DNA of 64,000 nucleotides. Source: Farysia itapuensis (lineage: Eukaryota > Basidiomycota > Ustilaginomycetes > Ustilaginales > Ustilaginaceae). The position numbers and the translations under genes were made by a program. The stretch is taken from NCBI GenBank assembly GCA_023212645.1, contig JALBYC010000013.1, forward strand, positions 62,001 through 126,000. The letters run 5' to 3'. The notes under the pieces were generated by a model. That model was not told the DNA's origin. It was given only the letters and a program-made list of their open reading frames with translations, and searched no databases. Below are positions 51,101 through 61,247 of the stretch, piece after piece. How positions within the stretch are numbered: position 1 is the stretch's first letter; each line of letters begins with the position of its first letter.

Positions 51101-51989
51101 TGAAGAGACCGTCAAAGGGCTCGGACTCGACATTCGGATCGAGAAAGTCGTGGTCCCACGGCACCACCTTGAGCTCAACGCCACGCGAGGTGAAGCATCG
51201 AATCTGGTTGTACTTCATACCCACGTCTAGCGACAGGATGCGGATGGGACGGCCGCTGGGATGCAGCAGAGGGGCTTGATGACGACCAAGAGATTCTCCA
51301 GAAGCAGTGTTGGAGGGCGTGTAGAGCTGTGGTTTGGTACAGGATACACGGGCTACAAGATTTTGGGCGTTGGGATCCACATAAGGAAGATCAACAACCG
51401 CACTGCGCCAGTTGCCAGCAGCTGCAGCGTCAACGATGGACTGGCCCGGCTGGATACTGAGTAGCTTGCCGAGCATGCTTCCCTGAGTCCGAATCTTCTT
51501 GGTCAAAGCTCGAGTGTCGATGCCGTAGATTGCAGGCACACCGCTCTCCTTGAGCCATTCAGAGAGGCCAGTCTGGGCGAGGTAGTGACTGAACTCGTGG
51601 CTGTAATAGGAAACTACAAGACCAGCGACGTGAATCCGGCTTGACTCGAAGGGCGAAGCAAGAAGCTTCTGGATGCTCTTGGAAGCTTCTTCGCGGGAGG
51701 GGACACCATAGTTGCCGGCCAGAGGGAAGGTCAGCACCAGGATCTGACCCTCATACGAGGGATCAGTGATGGACTCGACATAGCCGACCATGCCAGTCTG
51801 GAAAACGCATTCTCCAGATACTGACTTGCCTTCTGCACCAAAGCTAATACCGCGGTAGGCTGTGCCATCAGCTAGTTCGAGCACCATTTCGTCGCTGTCT
51901 TCGCGGCCAAGGGGCGGGCTTGTGGCCGGAGGAAAGAGGGCGACGGAGCCATTGGTGGCCTGACCTGCTCCCAGTGAAGGGGTGGTCAT
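45150..51989 (-). CDS. URA2: URA2-type multifunctional CPSase/aspartate transcarbamylase
   Basis: Catalyses the first two steps of pyrimidine synthesis. 2,279 residues in one uninterrupted frame. Domain order: glutamine amidotransferase (nucleophile Cys332 in [10 protein letters not shown]), two carbamoyl-phosphate synthetase halves (about 470-1530; [22 protein letters not shown] opens the first, [19 protein letters not shown] the second), an allosteric MGS-like region, a dihydroorotase-like domain (about 1580-1900) and aspartate transcarbamylase (about 1970-2279; [13 protein letters not shown] and [13 protein letters not shown]). In the DHOase-like part the metal motif DxHxH-R reads NVHAFVP: the second His and the Arg are gone, so it is inactive, as known for yeast Ura2. 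UTP feedback is expected from the family. A run of A precedes the ATG. Confidence 0.97.
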   Translation of the reverse strand: MTTPSLGAGQATNGSVALFPPATSPPLGREDSDEMVLELADGTAYRGISFGAEGKSVSGECVFQTGMVGYVESITDPSYEGQILVLTFPLAGNYGVPSREEASKSIQKLLASPFESSRIHVAGLVVSYYSHEFSHYLAQTGLSEWLKESGVPAIYGIDTRALTKKIRTQGSMLGKLLSIQPGQSIVDAAAAGNWRSAVVDLPYVDPNAQNLVARVSCTKPQLYTPSNTASGESLGRHQAPLLHPSGRPIRILSLDVGMKYNQIRCFTSRGVELKVVPWDHDFLDPNVESEPFDGLFISNGPGDPVSCGPTIARIAQLLKLRGAAAIPIFGICLGHQLLALASGAQTEKLKFGNRGHNIPCTDQISGRCYITSQNHGFAVNAATLPAGWKELFANANDGTNEGIYSTEGPFFSVQFHPESTPGPRDTEFLFDVFIRSVVDCATVKAAPGASPATILPPVGFTGGIHAENAAAHPRVHVRKVLVLGSGGLSIGQAGEFDYSGSQAIKALKEEGIYTVLINPNIATIQTSSGLADKVYFLPVTPEFVLKVIEHERPDGIYCTFGGQTALNVGIQIKDKLAPMGVKILGTPIETIITTEDRDLFARAMEEIGEKCAPSAAANNWDEALAASKTIGFPVIVRAAFALGGLGSGFANNEDELRKLCSAAFANSPQVLVEKSMKGWKEVEYEVVRDCRNNCITVCNMENFDPLGIHTGDSIVVAPSQTLSDDDYNMLRTTAVNVIRHLGVVGECNIQYALNPHSREYCIIEVNARLSRSSALASKATGYPLAFIAAKLGLNIPLNEIRNSVTRETSACFEPSLDYVVVKYPRWDLRKFVRVSSKLGSSMKSVGEVMSIGRTFEEAIQKAIRSMDFQYDGFSQNDVVEDRDIEEELINPTEKRMFAIANAMAKGYTVDQIHKMSNIDRWFLSKLMSIMNAHKVFSSHNAASFPPSMLRQAKQLGFSDKQIARCLHSTELAVRKMRQEHAIMPFVKQIDTVAAEFPAYTNYLYTTYNAVEHDVSFTDKGVVVLGSGVYRIGSSVEFDWCAVRAIRTLRERGFKTVMINYNPETVSTDYDEADRLYFENISLETVLDIYDTEQSSGVIISMGGQTPNNIALPLHRQNVKILGTSPEMIDMAENRYKFSRMLDKIGVDQPLWKELTSFEEAQIVCARFGYPVLVRPSYVLSGAAMNVVYSAEDLNSYLSQAAAINREHPVVITKYLEGAKEIEMDAVARDGKMMQHYISEHVENAGVHSGDATLILPPQDLDPETVRRIEVATSKIAAALHVTGPFNIQFIAKNNEIKVIECNVRAARSFPFVSKVTGVDAIQMATDIMLGLPVDAYPKMDLPRDYVGVKVPQFSFSRLAGADPILGVEMASTGEVACFGRNKYEAYLKAMIASGIRLPTKNVLLSIGSYSEKVELLPAVRTLHQLGFTLYGSSGSADFYSEQGIPVIHLEALPEDDESKFEDTAKASYSLLTHLTQGLSSLFISLPSKNKYRRPLSFTSMGYRARRLAIDRSIPLITNVKNAKLFVEALARHRKAGSTFDISPVDFKTSHTAYTFPGLINVHAFVPSIADGNVSGEELAELTKASIAGGFTTVQVIPAGLSTSITGAESLAVAEAKIAQAAHCDVSLGISATANNAEAVDELSDSARSLLISFNGLGTNVSKAATIASHFASWPADRPIVTDARNTDLASVLLLASLHNRSIHVTNVLSRDDIQLIALGKAKGLRVTCDVAVYALFFSTEMYPQATCLPSADDQTALWDNLEDIDMFSIGSTPYQLAKEIGKIASPKSGVEEALLLLLDAVSEGRLTLDDILLRMHTKPAEIFGIRPQADTMVEVEIDRPTAFLRRDYWSPLESRSTVGSINRVTFKSRTVFVDGEVLSNASLGSNVSNIGAIVKPSKNNTRRVSFSAPTAIATGSALDTPTSPTALAMRSPVLGSTEPSTPGSGSLMAAFATEAALAPTTTSIRSVLYHPSFARRHILSVKNFTRDDLHSLFSVATEMRTMVERQGFVDLLRGRVLATVFYEESTRTSCSFEAAMLRLGGQVVKIQPEKSSVQKGESIPDTIRTLACYADAVVMRHPVAGSVHLAAKHSPVPVISGGESSIEHPTQALLDTFAIREEMGTVAGLTITMVGDLKHGRTVHSLVQLLCLYGVTVNYVSPASLKMPDDVKQVVARRGIKQYESTELSDDILARTDVLYVTRVQKERFADLNEYEAVKDTYVVDNAILSKCKSTTIVLHPLPKNNELADDLEYDPRAAWWRQVKYGLYLRMALLAMVLHSRT

Positions 51990-52491
51990 CTTTTTTTTTC
52001 AACAGGTACAAGGGCGATGCAAAGAGGGTCAAGGTGTACAATAGCAGCCGCCTGAGGAAGGGTCGCAAATTTGGACCAGCAAAGAGAAGGAAAAGCACAA
52101 GCGGTAGGGGTGTCGAGCAAGACTGTATAAGATTTGAGTTTTCTTGATAGATTCTCGGTCGACTTCCTTCCTGTCTTGCGTATTGTGCTCGCTCGAGAGG
52201 AAGGAAGAAGGAGAAGGGAAGAAAGGCGAGTCTGGCGGTAGCACTCGACCCCAACCGACGGGAATGTCAGTGCGAGCCAAACGCGATCTGCATTCACCAA
52301 AAAAATTTGCTCTTTTCGATTTTCTTCTCAGAGATTACAAACGCCGACCGCGAACAAAAGTCATGCATATCTGGAAGAAACAAAATCGTGAATACAAAAG
52401 TGGTATTGTCAGATTGGGGTATATTGGAGCAAAGGCCTTAAAGGCCGGCCATGAGGCCACGAGCCCACGAGGCCGCTGGTGGTTGTAGCCT
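51990..52491. other. Intergenic: URA2 promoter/leader, ING gene 3' flank
   Basis: About 500 bp between two minus-strand genes. An A-run (minus strand) sits immediately before the URA2 ATG. Near 52432-52450 there are overlapping GGCC palindromes (AAGGCCTTAAAGGCCGGCC). No gene seen. Confidence 0.45.
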
Positions 52492-53628
52492 CTACTGTTG
52501 GCGCCGACGTTTATTCTTGAGCTTTGCTTGACACTCTGAACAATACCATTTGGGTGGAAGCGGCTTGGTGACTCCAACACAGCCAATGTGAAACCATTCC
52601 TTGCAGTCAGGATCATTTTCTGCGTTGTCGCACCCAATCATTTCCCCAAATGATACTCGCTGACAGAAGCAGTAAGGCGTGTCGTCCTTTTCCTCGCCGT
52701 CCTCACCCTCGCCCATATCGCCGTCGAGGCCTCCTAATAAGCCAAAAGGACCTAGGTCTGAGCTTTGAGACAGCGCAGATCGGCCAAGACTGCTAGATGT
52801 GAAACCTCCGCGTGTCTTTCGGGAAGCGCCGCCACGCATAGGACCGCCGAGACCCCTCTCGGGCGGCGCTGGTGACCCTGAATCGACGGGCGTAGTGCGG
52901 CCGCCCAAGCGACCTCGCGCCGCCCCAGAAGAAGGTGTTCCCGGTGAGAAGAGGGTGGAAGAAAGCCCACTGTCTTTGCGTTTTAGACCTGAATGTGGCG
53001 AATCGATATCGATCCCAGGGCCTTTAAGACCGGCTAATGCAGCCGGAAGAGCAGACAGGGAGGGAATTTGGAGTGTGGATGCCGTCGAAGAGAAATTGTT
53101 GAGTACTGCGGGGCTGATTCGCGCCATTTCGTCTGCAAGACGCTTGTGCTGCGCGTGTATGGACCGCCAAAGCTGCAAACCGAGCGCCTCTTTCTGTGCA
53201 CTCCATTCGTCTGCACGTCCAAAGTCCGACCTGATTCGGTCGGCAAGCTTTTCAGCTTTGACTCGATCCGCTTCTGATAAGATACTGGATGGGTTTGTGA
53301 GGCCAGTGCTACCCTTCTGTAACAGCTCTTTCAATTGCAGCTCTCTTGCGGCAATCTTAGGGAGCAGGTCTAAGCAGGCAAGTCGTCAAGACCAGCACTA
53401 GTGGCAGAGAATCACTTCATCTTACCTTGGATCTTTGCGTCCTTGTGCTCAATCTCTTTGACCATATGACTCACTTCTTGAGGCAGGTTGTCGAGGTCTG
53501 GACGCAAAAGGAGACGTCAGCGCATTGTTCCTTAATCGTCAATAAGGCGCAAATTCTCCTGATTACTTACTTGAGATGAACTCAGTAGCAATGGCAGCGA
53601 TCTCCGCTGGATCCTCGAGAACCGACAT
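52492..53628 (-). CDS. ING-family PHD-finger chromatin protein
   Basis: Subunit type found in histone acetyltransferase or deacetylase complexes (yeast Yng1, Yng2, Pho23). Three exons: 53571-53628, 53426-53497 and 52492-53369, giving 335 residues; introns 73 and 56 nt with GTAAGT/GTAAGA donors and AG acceptors. The joined N-terminus is the ING domain: VLEDPAEIAAIATEFISNLDNLPQ, then SHMVKEIEHKDAKIQDLLPK and a helical stretch to about 120. A Gly/Ser/Arg linker follows. The C-terminal PHD finger (about 275-325) starts YCFCQRVSFGEMIGCDN, continues CKEWFHIGCVGV and ends KWYCSECQ (C4HC3), including the Met and Asp residues that cradle H3K4me3 in this family. It ends in a basic KNKRRRQQ. Which complex it serves is not determinable; Pho23/Yng1-type by length. 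Confidence 0.92.
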
Positions 53629-53878
53629 TTGGCCTACAGGTGCGCAAGTGCTTGCAAATCCAGCTGAATAAGTCTGCGAGCGACCTCAACGAGCGGATGG
53701 CGATTAACGGCGATTCGCAATGCTTGAAAGGAGTCTGACACCCACCAACTTATATTCACGTCTTGTACGTCTTCCGTATCCCGGGGGAAGTTGGCTGCCA
53801 AAATTCAAATTTTTCGGAAGAAGCTGTTGCGGCCGGACCCTACTACAGACTACCGGAAAAGGTGTTCTGCCTGACGCG

Positions 53879-54968
53879 ATGGCAGACACACTCGAAGAGA
53901 ACTATGTCTTAGACGATCAACATGATACTTTGTCAGCGCAGGCGTCCGATTTGGAAGACAATGCAGTCAATTTCGCAGATGACGAACCAGAAGGAGGCGA
54001 GTATGACAGCCAAGAGGTGACTGGCTCGCAACGCAAGTCAGACACGGCGGTGACAGCAGAAGAAGCTGAGCGGAAGGAGAACAAGAAGAGAAAACGCAAA
54101 GAGAAGGAAAAGGCTCGGAAAGTCAAGGTGAGTCGACTGTACTTGGAGGCAGGAAGCTATGACATGGTGTTGACTGCTTGTTTCTTGATCTTATCAGCGT
54201 GCAGCAATTTCAGCTGACTTTGCGCAAGGAACAGGCTCTGTGGCGACGCAACCTCCCGAGATGCAGGCAGACTACCTGGCAGGGAAGCAGACCAAATCTT
54301 TCAGCAAGCTGAGCGAGCTCGAGTTGGACGGGATCCGATTGCGACAGTCTATGCTGGTTGACACGACTGCCTTCACTCGTCCAAGAACAGAGGAATCGCT
54401 CGCTGATTTCATTCGAGAATGCCTCCCGGCTGTGGTCGAGATGCTGCAGGATGGCACTGAGATCGCTAATACCAAATTCGGCCAGCCTTTAATACTTGTG
54501 ATTACTGGCAACGCACAACGATCTGCTGACCTTTCAAGAGGGTTGCGTCTGCTTGCTCAGCAATCTAATCTTGGTTCTTCTGCATTGTCTTCAAAGAGTT
54601 CTCAGAATGCATCAGGAACTTCATCGAATATGGAAAAGGCAGCAAATGGGAGCAGCGCTACAGTGGCCAAGCTCTTTGCACGCCATTTCAAGCTGAAGGA
54701 ACACGAAGCCTGGCTTAAAGACCATATCTGTCCACTCGCCACGGGTACTCCACAACGCGTGGCTGCATTAATCAGCTCGGGAAGCTTGAATCTTGATTCT
54801 CTTGTTGCGATCGTCATTGATCAGACCTGGGTAGACCAGAAGCAAAGGAACGTGTTTGACACTCCTGAAACAAGAGACGAGCTGATGAAGCTGCTTGCTC
54901 TCGACAGCGTAGTGGGAAGATTGCAAACGAGCACTTCCAAAAAGGGCGCCAAGCTCGCGCTCTTCTGA
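53879..54968 (+). CDS. CMS1: CMS1-like ribosome-biogenesis protein
   Basis: Homologue of yeast Cms1/human CMSS1, a small-subunit processome-associated protein with a DEAD-helicase-like fold but no helicase motifs. Two exons, 53879-54127 and 54198-54968, giving 339 residues; the 70-nt intron (GTGAGT to TCAG) lies between codons. The N-terminal 80 residues are acidic, then strongly basic (KENKKRKRKEKEKARKVKR), fitting nucleolar location. The conserved body includes FSKLSELELDGIRLRQSML, PLILVITGNAQRSADLSRGL, VAKLFARHFKLKEHEAWLK, the TGTPQRVAALISSG element and VAIVIDQTWVDQKQRNVFD. Order and spacing match the family. An intervening Ser-rich loop is extended relative to yeast. Confidence 0.9.
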
Positions 54969-55430
54969 AATCACAACGGGCAGCTGTTTCTGCCATTGAC
55001 GTATGTGAACCGTGAACCCTTGACGGCACCCTGGCTCTGACACCGGCTAGTGAATCCATAATCATAGCTAACTCTACTTTTTGCGCGCGAGACAATTCGC
55101 CGCCTGGATATGTGTGACACCCGCGAACGTTGGAGGACCTCACTGCCTAAATCGTTATAGAGGAACAGAACTGTGACAGCAACGAAATCTGCGCATCGAT
55201 TTTCCTGGCAAATAAGGCAAATAATCTTAATTGACGGACCTTCCGATAGCCAAGCGTTTTCTTGACACCGAACGGCTTAACGAAGTTCCAGCCGTGTAGG
55301 TCAGACTTGTTTGGCTATGATCAAGAAAGCTACCGATAGGCCTAAGAGCATCAATTTTTGAGAAACAACGTGCTTTCCTCTGTGCTACCACTCTGCAGCT
55401 TCGTTACTTGTGCAGCTCACGTTTTCGGCC
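54969..55430. other. Intergenic, no gene seen
   Basis: About 460 bp between two plus-strand genes: CMS1 3' flank and promoter of the Rua1-domain gene. No distinct element recognised. Confidence 0.45.
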
Positions 55431-57510
55431 ATGTCTCAATCTCAACTCCCTCAAGGACGCCAATATTCACATCGATCTCCTCTATCGCCTCTGCCTCCCG
55501 ATGTCCGCAGTTTCTTGTTTGACACTGCCAGTCCTTCCAATTCTTCTATCGTGAGTGACAGCAAAGATGAACTCGAAGAAGAGGAGTCTATCATCGCTGG
55601 ACCTTCCCGACATTCGTTCCGAAATAGTCCGGCGCATGTCGATCAGGTGGTCGAAGACACTGTAGTAAGCTTGATGCTCTTTTGAAAAACAAGTAAACCT
55701 TGATTGACACCTTTTCCAAGGCCGTCAAAGAAATTGACTTTGCCGACAGTTCTTTGCACGCCTCGTCCGGACTCCTCGATCTCGAACTGTCACCTCCCAG
55801 AGATAACGAAGAAAGCAATTTGGAGGGGTCCAGCTTTTCAGACTCTTTCTGGTCACATAGAGCTGCCGAAAATAGTAATAGCTGGGACACTACCCATAAC
55901 GATGACGGCCTTGAACTTCCGGTACCCCTGCTGAGTCGAGACGGAAATTGGCGTGGCAAACTCATTACGCCGTCTTCCGGGTCAGAAGTGACCCTCGAAG
56001 GCGACTCTAGGGAGCAATCTACAGCTCAGCAACTCGAGACAACAGAAGTATCGCTGCAAGCGGCTGCAAGCGAGGATGCCTTGCCACCTCATGGAAAGAG
56101 CCTTCTTCAGAATGCAGATGCAGAAAAAGTTAAGCACGTGCCTTCGACGAGCACGCCAGCTAAAGCCAGGACAGTCTCATTCCAGGAAGACCTTGGTTTT
56201 GCAAGTCCGAAGGCGAAGTCCAAGAGATCAAAAGGCGTTGTTTCTCGAATGGAGCATGAAAGAACAAATACCTCACGTCCGAGTCCATCCACACGATATG
56301 ATTTGCGAGATAGGATAGAAAAGTCAGATCAGAATCAGCGACAGATTCCAGCTTCTCCTACACGCGAGTCTGCAGCGTCGCGTAGAGCTACGGAGACGCA
56401 GCGCGAGGGAAATCGGGCATCGCCACGTCGTAGCAGCTCGCGTCGCAGTGCTCGTTCAAGCGTTCAAGCTTCAACAACATCAAGCCATGTCGTAGAAAGA
56501 CCTGAAACAAAGAGACAGCGTATCAACGAACGGCGCACACGGATTAGTCTACCCGTGTTCCCTACTCAACAGAATCGTCTTGACAGACTTGACGTTGTCC
56601 GACAGCTGGCACCAATACAAGTCCGTACCTTTCCAGAGGGGTTTCCTTTCCATCGCGATTTCCCTCGCTTTTACCGACGCTACTACGTCCCCACGTGTGT
56701 GGACTACTCTCAATTGCAGGTGTTGCTACCCCAACGTGATGACGAAAGGTGAGTCGATGCGACAGCTACGCAAGGCAACAAGCTTACGTCTCACCGAACC
56801 TCGGTACAGAGAAAGCCCAGAGTTACGAGCAATTGCAGAGGAAGTTCGGAGGCGTGAGTGGAATTCCCTGAACGAAACGAAGTCGCTACTGGACCTCTAT
56901 ACGCCCAGAGTAGTACGGGGTACTGGGCTTCGGAAAGAAGGCTTGTGTCCCATTTGGTGAGTCGGACCCGAGCAAACGTGTGCCTATACCGTTTCAGCTC
57001 TCGGTAGATTATACTCACTCGTGGGTTTCTGCTTGTAAAGCCACGAAGATGACTTGGATCAGTTCTTCAGCATTAAAAACTCTGGTAAGAAAGTCGCCGA
57101 GACTGTTCAAAGTTGCAAGTATTGACCCCCGAATGCCTAACTCAGCGTACAATTACCACATGCAGAACGCCCATGGTATTTCGGCATCGACATGTCTGCC
57201 TTTCACTCCACCAATCGACTTCACCACGGATCCTCGGCCACGCGCCATTAAAACAGAGCGAACCGAAGTGATCCGCGGCCTATGCCATGTTTGCAATCGC
57301 TTTGTTGACCTGCAAGGCCCACGGGCAGGCAATGTAAAAGTTCCCGAGATCTACTGGTGGAAACATGCCCAGTCATGCCACCGAGCACACGGCCCACCGC
57401 AAGAAGTAGGCGGTTTCTTTATGCCCAACGCCTGGTTTGAGTGCATATGTGCTTTTCTCGATCGCACAATCGGATACGACGGTGAAATTGCAAAACTCAT
57501 GCAACGCTGA
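55431..57510 (+). CDS. Regulator with Rua1-type C-terminal zinc-finger domain (former DUF4451)
   Basis: Five exons: 55431-55664, 55721-56748, 56810-56956, 57041-57084 and 57146-57510, giving 605 residues. The first half is Ser/Arg-rich and probably disordered, with basic patches (RRSSSRRSARSS). The C-terminal half matches the Rua1 C-terminal domain: RQLAPIQVRTFPEGFPFHRDFPRFYRRYYVP, then a C2H2-like finger formed only by correct splicing: CPIC, the insert ending FFSIKNSAYNYH, and H-x4-H. A second cysteine pair, CHVC, is followed by WWKHAQSCH. Introns 1 and 3 use AAG acceptors after pyrimidine-rich tracts, so confirmation is wanted there, but phases and family pattern agree. Rua1 is the C2H2 activator of the ustilagic-acid genes in U. 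maydis; no such cluster is near, so this is a paralogue with unknown targets. Confidence 0.8.
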
Positions 57511-57772
57511 ACGAAGCTTGCGAAAACCTAGCTTGCACAAAGCACGACGTAGCCCACAATGACTATACAACGAACATTTAGCATTCGTATTAACATAAGA
57601 AGAACAACAAAATTTAGCTCGTTGCAAATTACAGGAGGGGTATCAAAACGACAGAGAAGCACGGCGATTTTTTTTCCTTAGAACTATTTTCGTGGGTCGG
57701 AAGCATCGAGAAACACCTTGAACAATCGAGTACGTGTGAAAGAGAAGGAAGAGGATGGCCCCAGACGCCGAT

Positions 57773-60019
57773 TCAACGACGTCGCCAGGGAGCGTTTCGA
57801 ACCGAGTTGTAGATGGCGCTGGGAGCGAGGGACTGGTATTCGTGGTACCAGCCTTGCATTCTGCCCCTTAGCGCAGAGAAGACGACGAGACCCAGAACGA
57901 CGAGGAGGTAGAGTGTAATGATGGACTGGTCCTTGTAGCTGTCTCGCTCAAAGCATTTGGACCAGACATCACCTTCGAGACCGGTGCCCACATCATGATC
58001 CGTGTGCTCTAATTTGGCGTCCTTGCAGATGTCCAGATTCTGATCGAGACAGAATTGTCGTGTGCACGTCGTGCAAGGCTTCGATGCATCAACGGGCGAG
58101 TAAATAGGTACAAGCGTCGAGTTGGTCTGGAAGCAGGTGCACTTGCACAGATACAGGTTGCGACTGTTTTGACGACGTGCTACAGCGCTTTCTCCTGCGA
58201 AATTTCGTGTGAACACAGAATCTTGACCAATCGCAATATCGCGCGAAGCCAGGATCGACGCCGACGATGGCACGATCAGGAAGGTCATGATGAACATGAA
58301 GAGCGTCAGAAGGGTGATGCTGCTCGAAAAGAGGGTACTTTTGCCCTTGCCTTTGCCCGACCGAGGCGAACGGGGTTGAGGGCTGCTGCTGGGGGTCAGC
58401 CCGGCTGCATCGACCACGACCATCTCATCGTCAGAATGGTCGGCTTGCAGGAGATCTTCAAATGCAGTGGCCAACTTTTTGTCCATCGGCTCGCTGATCA
58501 ATTCTCCCACAGACTTCTTCTCACCTGCAGCATCAGCTTTGGCAGCACCTGCAGGCACAGAAGCGCTCTCGGCAACAGTGCTGGACGACTGCGAAGCAGA
58601 CTTGGCAGCGCGCTGCTCGCGCATACGTGTAAATTCTTCGTGCAGTCCCAGGATAGTTGCTTGGCGGTCACTGCTGGACAAATCTGTGGCAGTCTTTGAC
58701 ACCTCGACAGCTTTGTGAACTGTACCTAAGCGCTGAGAAGCAAGGGCAGCTTCGGCCGCCGGGACATTGGCGACAGTGGACGACTGCTCTCGATTGCTTG
58801 CGCGAACTTCGTTATTGACAATGCCGGAAACGGCGGCTGCCTCTGTCAGCTTGTCAAGCAATGTCCGAATCTCGGATGACACTCCAGGGACGACCTGTTG
58901 AAGTATCGCGCCCAGATCTAGGGATCGTGTGACAGACTCATTGCTAGACGCCGATCGGGGGCTCTGTTGACTTTGTCTGGACGCCGACCCGATCTGCAGG
59001 AATGCATCTGCAAGTCTAGAGAGCCCTTCTGCCACGGGACCTGACGCCAGCTGGGGGCGTGAATCAGGAGTATTTGTGACAGCGTGAATTGTGGGAGTTG
59101 CTGATGCTGGCTCTCCAGCAGCTTCCTCTTTCGTAGGCGAGACTGAGCTGGAAGGAGCGAGAGTAGAAGGTTGCCCGCCTACGAGAGGAGGAGACTTTAC
59201 CGAGGTATCGGCAAGATCAACTGTATCTGCTTGAGTGCTTGCAGTGGCTTGAGAAGATATAACGTTCGGGTTTGGAGATTTAGTTGGAGCCTTCGCGATT
59301 GCTGCACCGTGGTTGGTGGAAGGAGGCCTCGTGGTCGGAGCGTCTTGGGAGGTACTCCTGGTGTGAGACGTAGAGAATTCTGGCCTTTGAGCCGGTGCGC
59401 TCGAGTCGAGAGCAGGGTTTCTCTCAGAGGTAGTCAATGTGCCAAAGTGCGGGTTGCCAGATGCAGGGATTTTCGCCTTGATGAGGTCGAAGTTTGACTC
59501 TTCAGGCGGGCTCATGGGTGGTTTGACGACTTCGGTCGGGGGCACAAGTAGCAGATCGAAGTGCAGCTTCTCCATCAGTGCTGTTCTCCGGATATATTCA
59601 GAGCCATCGAAGTTTCTGAGAGGGTCGGAAGGACTGAAAAAGAACTTGAAAGCAGGATCGCACGCAGCCCAGGTTCGCAGATCATCCTGGGTCTGTATGA
59701 GAAGGCGGCCCTGCTTGAGTGGAGCAGTTAGTCCAAAGATGCGCTTCTCTGGTATACGGAGACTTTGGGTGATTTGCGACATCCAAGTGGAGCATTTGTG
59801 ACCGTGCAGGACGCTACTGTAAGGAAGTTGCACCATGTACAGCTTCACGAGCCGATCAAGAGGGGCAGACGAGAGTTGTGGAAAGATTTCCTTGTTTTCT
59901 GGGAGCCGCACGTATAGCGGGAAAGTCAAGACTCCTCCGACGTAGGAAGCTTCAACGCCATCCTGAAGAACGGGGTTCGCCTCTGCGGGCGCTTTTGCTG
60001 GCGTTCGAGCTGGCAACAT
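57773..60019 (-). CDS. Two-part protein: soluble N-terminal region joined to a Cys-rich membrane domain
   Basis: 748 residues in one frame. The ATG at 60019 (MLPARTPAKAPAEANP) is used because the frame's earlier codon is not ATG. Residues about 20-170 look folded (VGGVLTFPLYVRLPENKEIF, LVKLYMVQLPYSSVL, LLIQTQDDLRTWAACDPAFKFFF) but I do not recognise them. About 180-560 is Ser/Pro/Ala-rich and disordered. From 567 the character changes: a membrane segment (SSSITLLTLFMFIMTFLIVP), then a lumenal domain with eight cysteines (LCKCTCF, CTTCTRQFC, ICK, KCFERDS), a second membrane segment (IITLYLLVVLGLVVFSAL) and a short basic tail. The Cys pattern resembles an uncharacterised fungal membrane family, perhaps Psg1-like (tentative). 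Either a genuine fusion, or two genes in frame, with an internal ATG (58297 or 58288) starting the membrane part. Confidence 0.75.
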   Translation of the reverse strand: MLPARTPAKAPAEANPVLQDGVEASYVGGVLTFPLYVRLPENKEIFPQLSSAPLDRLVKLYMVQLPYSSVLHGHKCSTWMSQITQSLRIPEKRIFGLTAPLKQGRLLIQTQDDLRTWAACDPAFKFFFSPSDPLRNFDGSEYIRRTALMEKLHFDLLLVPPTEVVKPPMSPPEESNFDLIKAKIPASGNPHFGTLTTSERNPALDSSAPAQRPEFSTSHTRSTSQDAPTTRPPSTNHGAAIAKAPTKSPNPNVISSQATASTQADTVDLADTSVKSPPLVGGQPSTLAPSSSVSPTKEEAAGEPASATPTIHAVTNTPDSRPQLASGPVAEGLSRLADAFLQIGSASRQSQQSPRSASSNESVTRSLDLGAILQQVVPGVSSEIRTLLDKLTEAAAVSGIVNNEVRASNREQSSTVANVPAAEAALASQRLGTVHKAVEVSKTATDLSSSDRQATILGLHEEFTRMREQRAAKSASQSSSTVAESASVPAGAAKADAAGEKKSVGELISEPMDKKLATAFEDLLQADHSDDEMVVVDAAGLTPSSSPQPRSPRSGKGKGKSTLFSSSITLLTLFMFIMTFLIVPSSASILASRDIAIGQDSVFTRNFAGESAVARRQNSRNLYLCKCTCFQTNSTLVPIYSPVDASKPCTTCTRQFCLDQNLDICKDAKLEHTDHDVGTGLEGDVWSKCFERDSYKDQSIITLYLLVVLGLVVFSALRGRMQGWYHEYQSLAPSAIYNSVRNAPWRRR

Positions 60020-60196
60020 GTTGTGGTGCAAAGACAGTCAGAGTACGAGTTGAATGCGCAGTATTCAACAGCTGCACATTGTTCTACTTGGCCTGTGCAT
60101 GCTGGGCCAAAGCGTATAGCGCGTTGTAGTGCAATAACGAATCCAACACCTTGAAAAATCGCATTTTAGCTATCTACCACAACAGCATCGCCCAAC

Positions 60197-61177
60197 ATGG
60201 ATCAGTGGAAGAACTTCACCAGCAATGTCACGCCTCAATTCCAAAAGATTGGCAAGACGTTCGGCAATCTGAATCAACAGGCTCGCGAACGGTTTGGCGC
60301 TGTCGATCAGGATGATATTACCGAGCTGCCGCAAGAGTATAAGGATCTGGAGCGACGTGTAGATGCGCTCAAGAACGCGCACTCGGGACTCATGAAGGTG
60401 GCCAAGGTCTACGAGACCGAGAGCTACGACTACCCAACGCAGATTCAGGAGAGCATCACCCAGCTCTCCGCTACTGTTGGTCACAGTGTTACTTCGTGGG
60501 CTGCCAGCGCAACCAAGGGCACAAGCCTGCCAAAAGTGAACCCAACCGCTGCACCCAAGAGTGTCAACAAGACCTTGCATCATGCCCTTTCGCGTGCTGC
60601 TGCCAGCGGCGCTTTGCAGCTCGGTGCTGACCCTTCCGTTCTCTCGGGTCTCTCCACCTCGGACAGCGCCGGCTCTGCGCCTCCAGCTGCTACAGATGAA
60701 AGCAAGCTGGGAGAAGCACTGCAAAAGTTTGCCATCGCTGAGGACAGATTGGGCAATGCTCGATTGACGCAGGACGATCAGATCACACAGGGCTTCAACG
60801 TTCCCTTCAACTCGTTTGGTGCTCAAATTCAGCTGGCCATGAAGGCGCGACAGAGCGTGACAGACGCGCGTCTGCACCTCGACAGCTGGAAACAGTCGCT
60901 CAAGTCAGCTGAGAACACCGGTGCTACTGCCAAGCTTGATCAGTACCGCGCCGAAGTCGAGCAGGCCGAGGACAAGCTAGTCGCTGCCACCGAAGAAGCC
61001 ATCAGCCTCATGAAGCAGGTTCTCGAGAACCCAGAACCTATCAAGAGCCTTAGCGCCTTCATCAAGGCCCAGTCTGAGTACCACGCTGCGGCTGCTGAAC
61101 TGCTCACCTCGGTGCAGCAGGAGCTTTCTCAGCTGGCCACCTCGGTGGAGAGCGACTACCGAACATCGCGAGCCTAG
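60197..61177 (+). CDS. BAR-domain protein (Gvp36-like)
   Basis: 326 residues, intronless. BAR proteins sense or induce membrane curvature, and fungal Gvp36-type members act in Golgi/endosome traffic and vacuole integrity. The helical core starts MDQWKNFTSNVTPQFQKIGK, with ARERFGAVDQDDITELPQEY (the DxTELPxEYxxLE element is typical), continues LERRVDALKNAHSGLMKVAK, is broken by a Ser/Ala linker (about 110-165), and resumes KLGEALQKFAIAEDRLGNAR, then GFNVPFNSFGAQIQLAMKARQSV and the last long helix DQYRAEVEQAEDKLVAATEEAI. No SH3 domain follows. The charged concave face typical of BAR dimers fits the Lys/Arg pattern. The exact yeast orthologue (Gvp36 or a relative) is likely but not proven. Confidence 0.88.
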   Translation: MDQWKNFTSNVTPQFQKIGKTFGNLNQQARERFGAVDQDDITELPQEYKDLERRVDALKNAHSGLMKVAKVYETESYDYPTQIQESITQLSATVGHSVTSWAASATKGTSLPKVNPTAAPKSVNKTLHHALSRAAASGALQLGADPSVLSGLSTSDSAGSAPPAATDESKLGEALQKFAIAEDRLGNARLTQDDQITQGFNVPFNSFGAQIQLAMKARQSVTDARLHLDSWKQSLKSAENTGATAKLDQYRAEVEQAEDKLVAATEEAISLMKQVLENPEPIKSLSAFIKAQSEYHAAAAELLTSVQQELSQLATSVESDYRTSRA

Positions 61178-61247
61178 TTGTATACCTTTCATTGTTACGC
61201 CTGATTTCTCGCACAGCATCATTACAATACAGATGTTATTGAATCTA

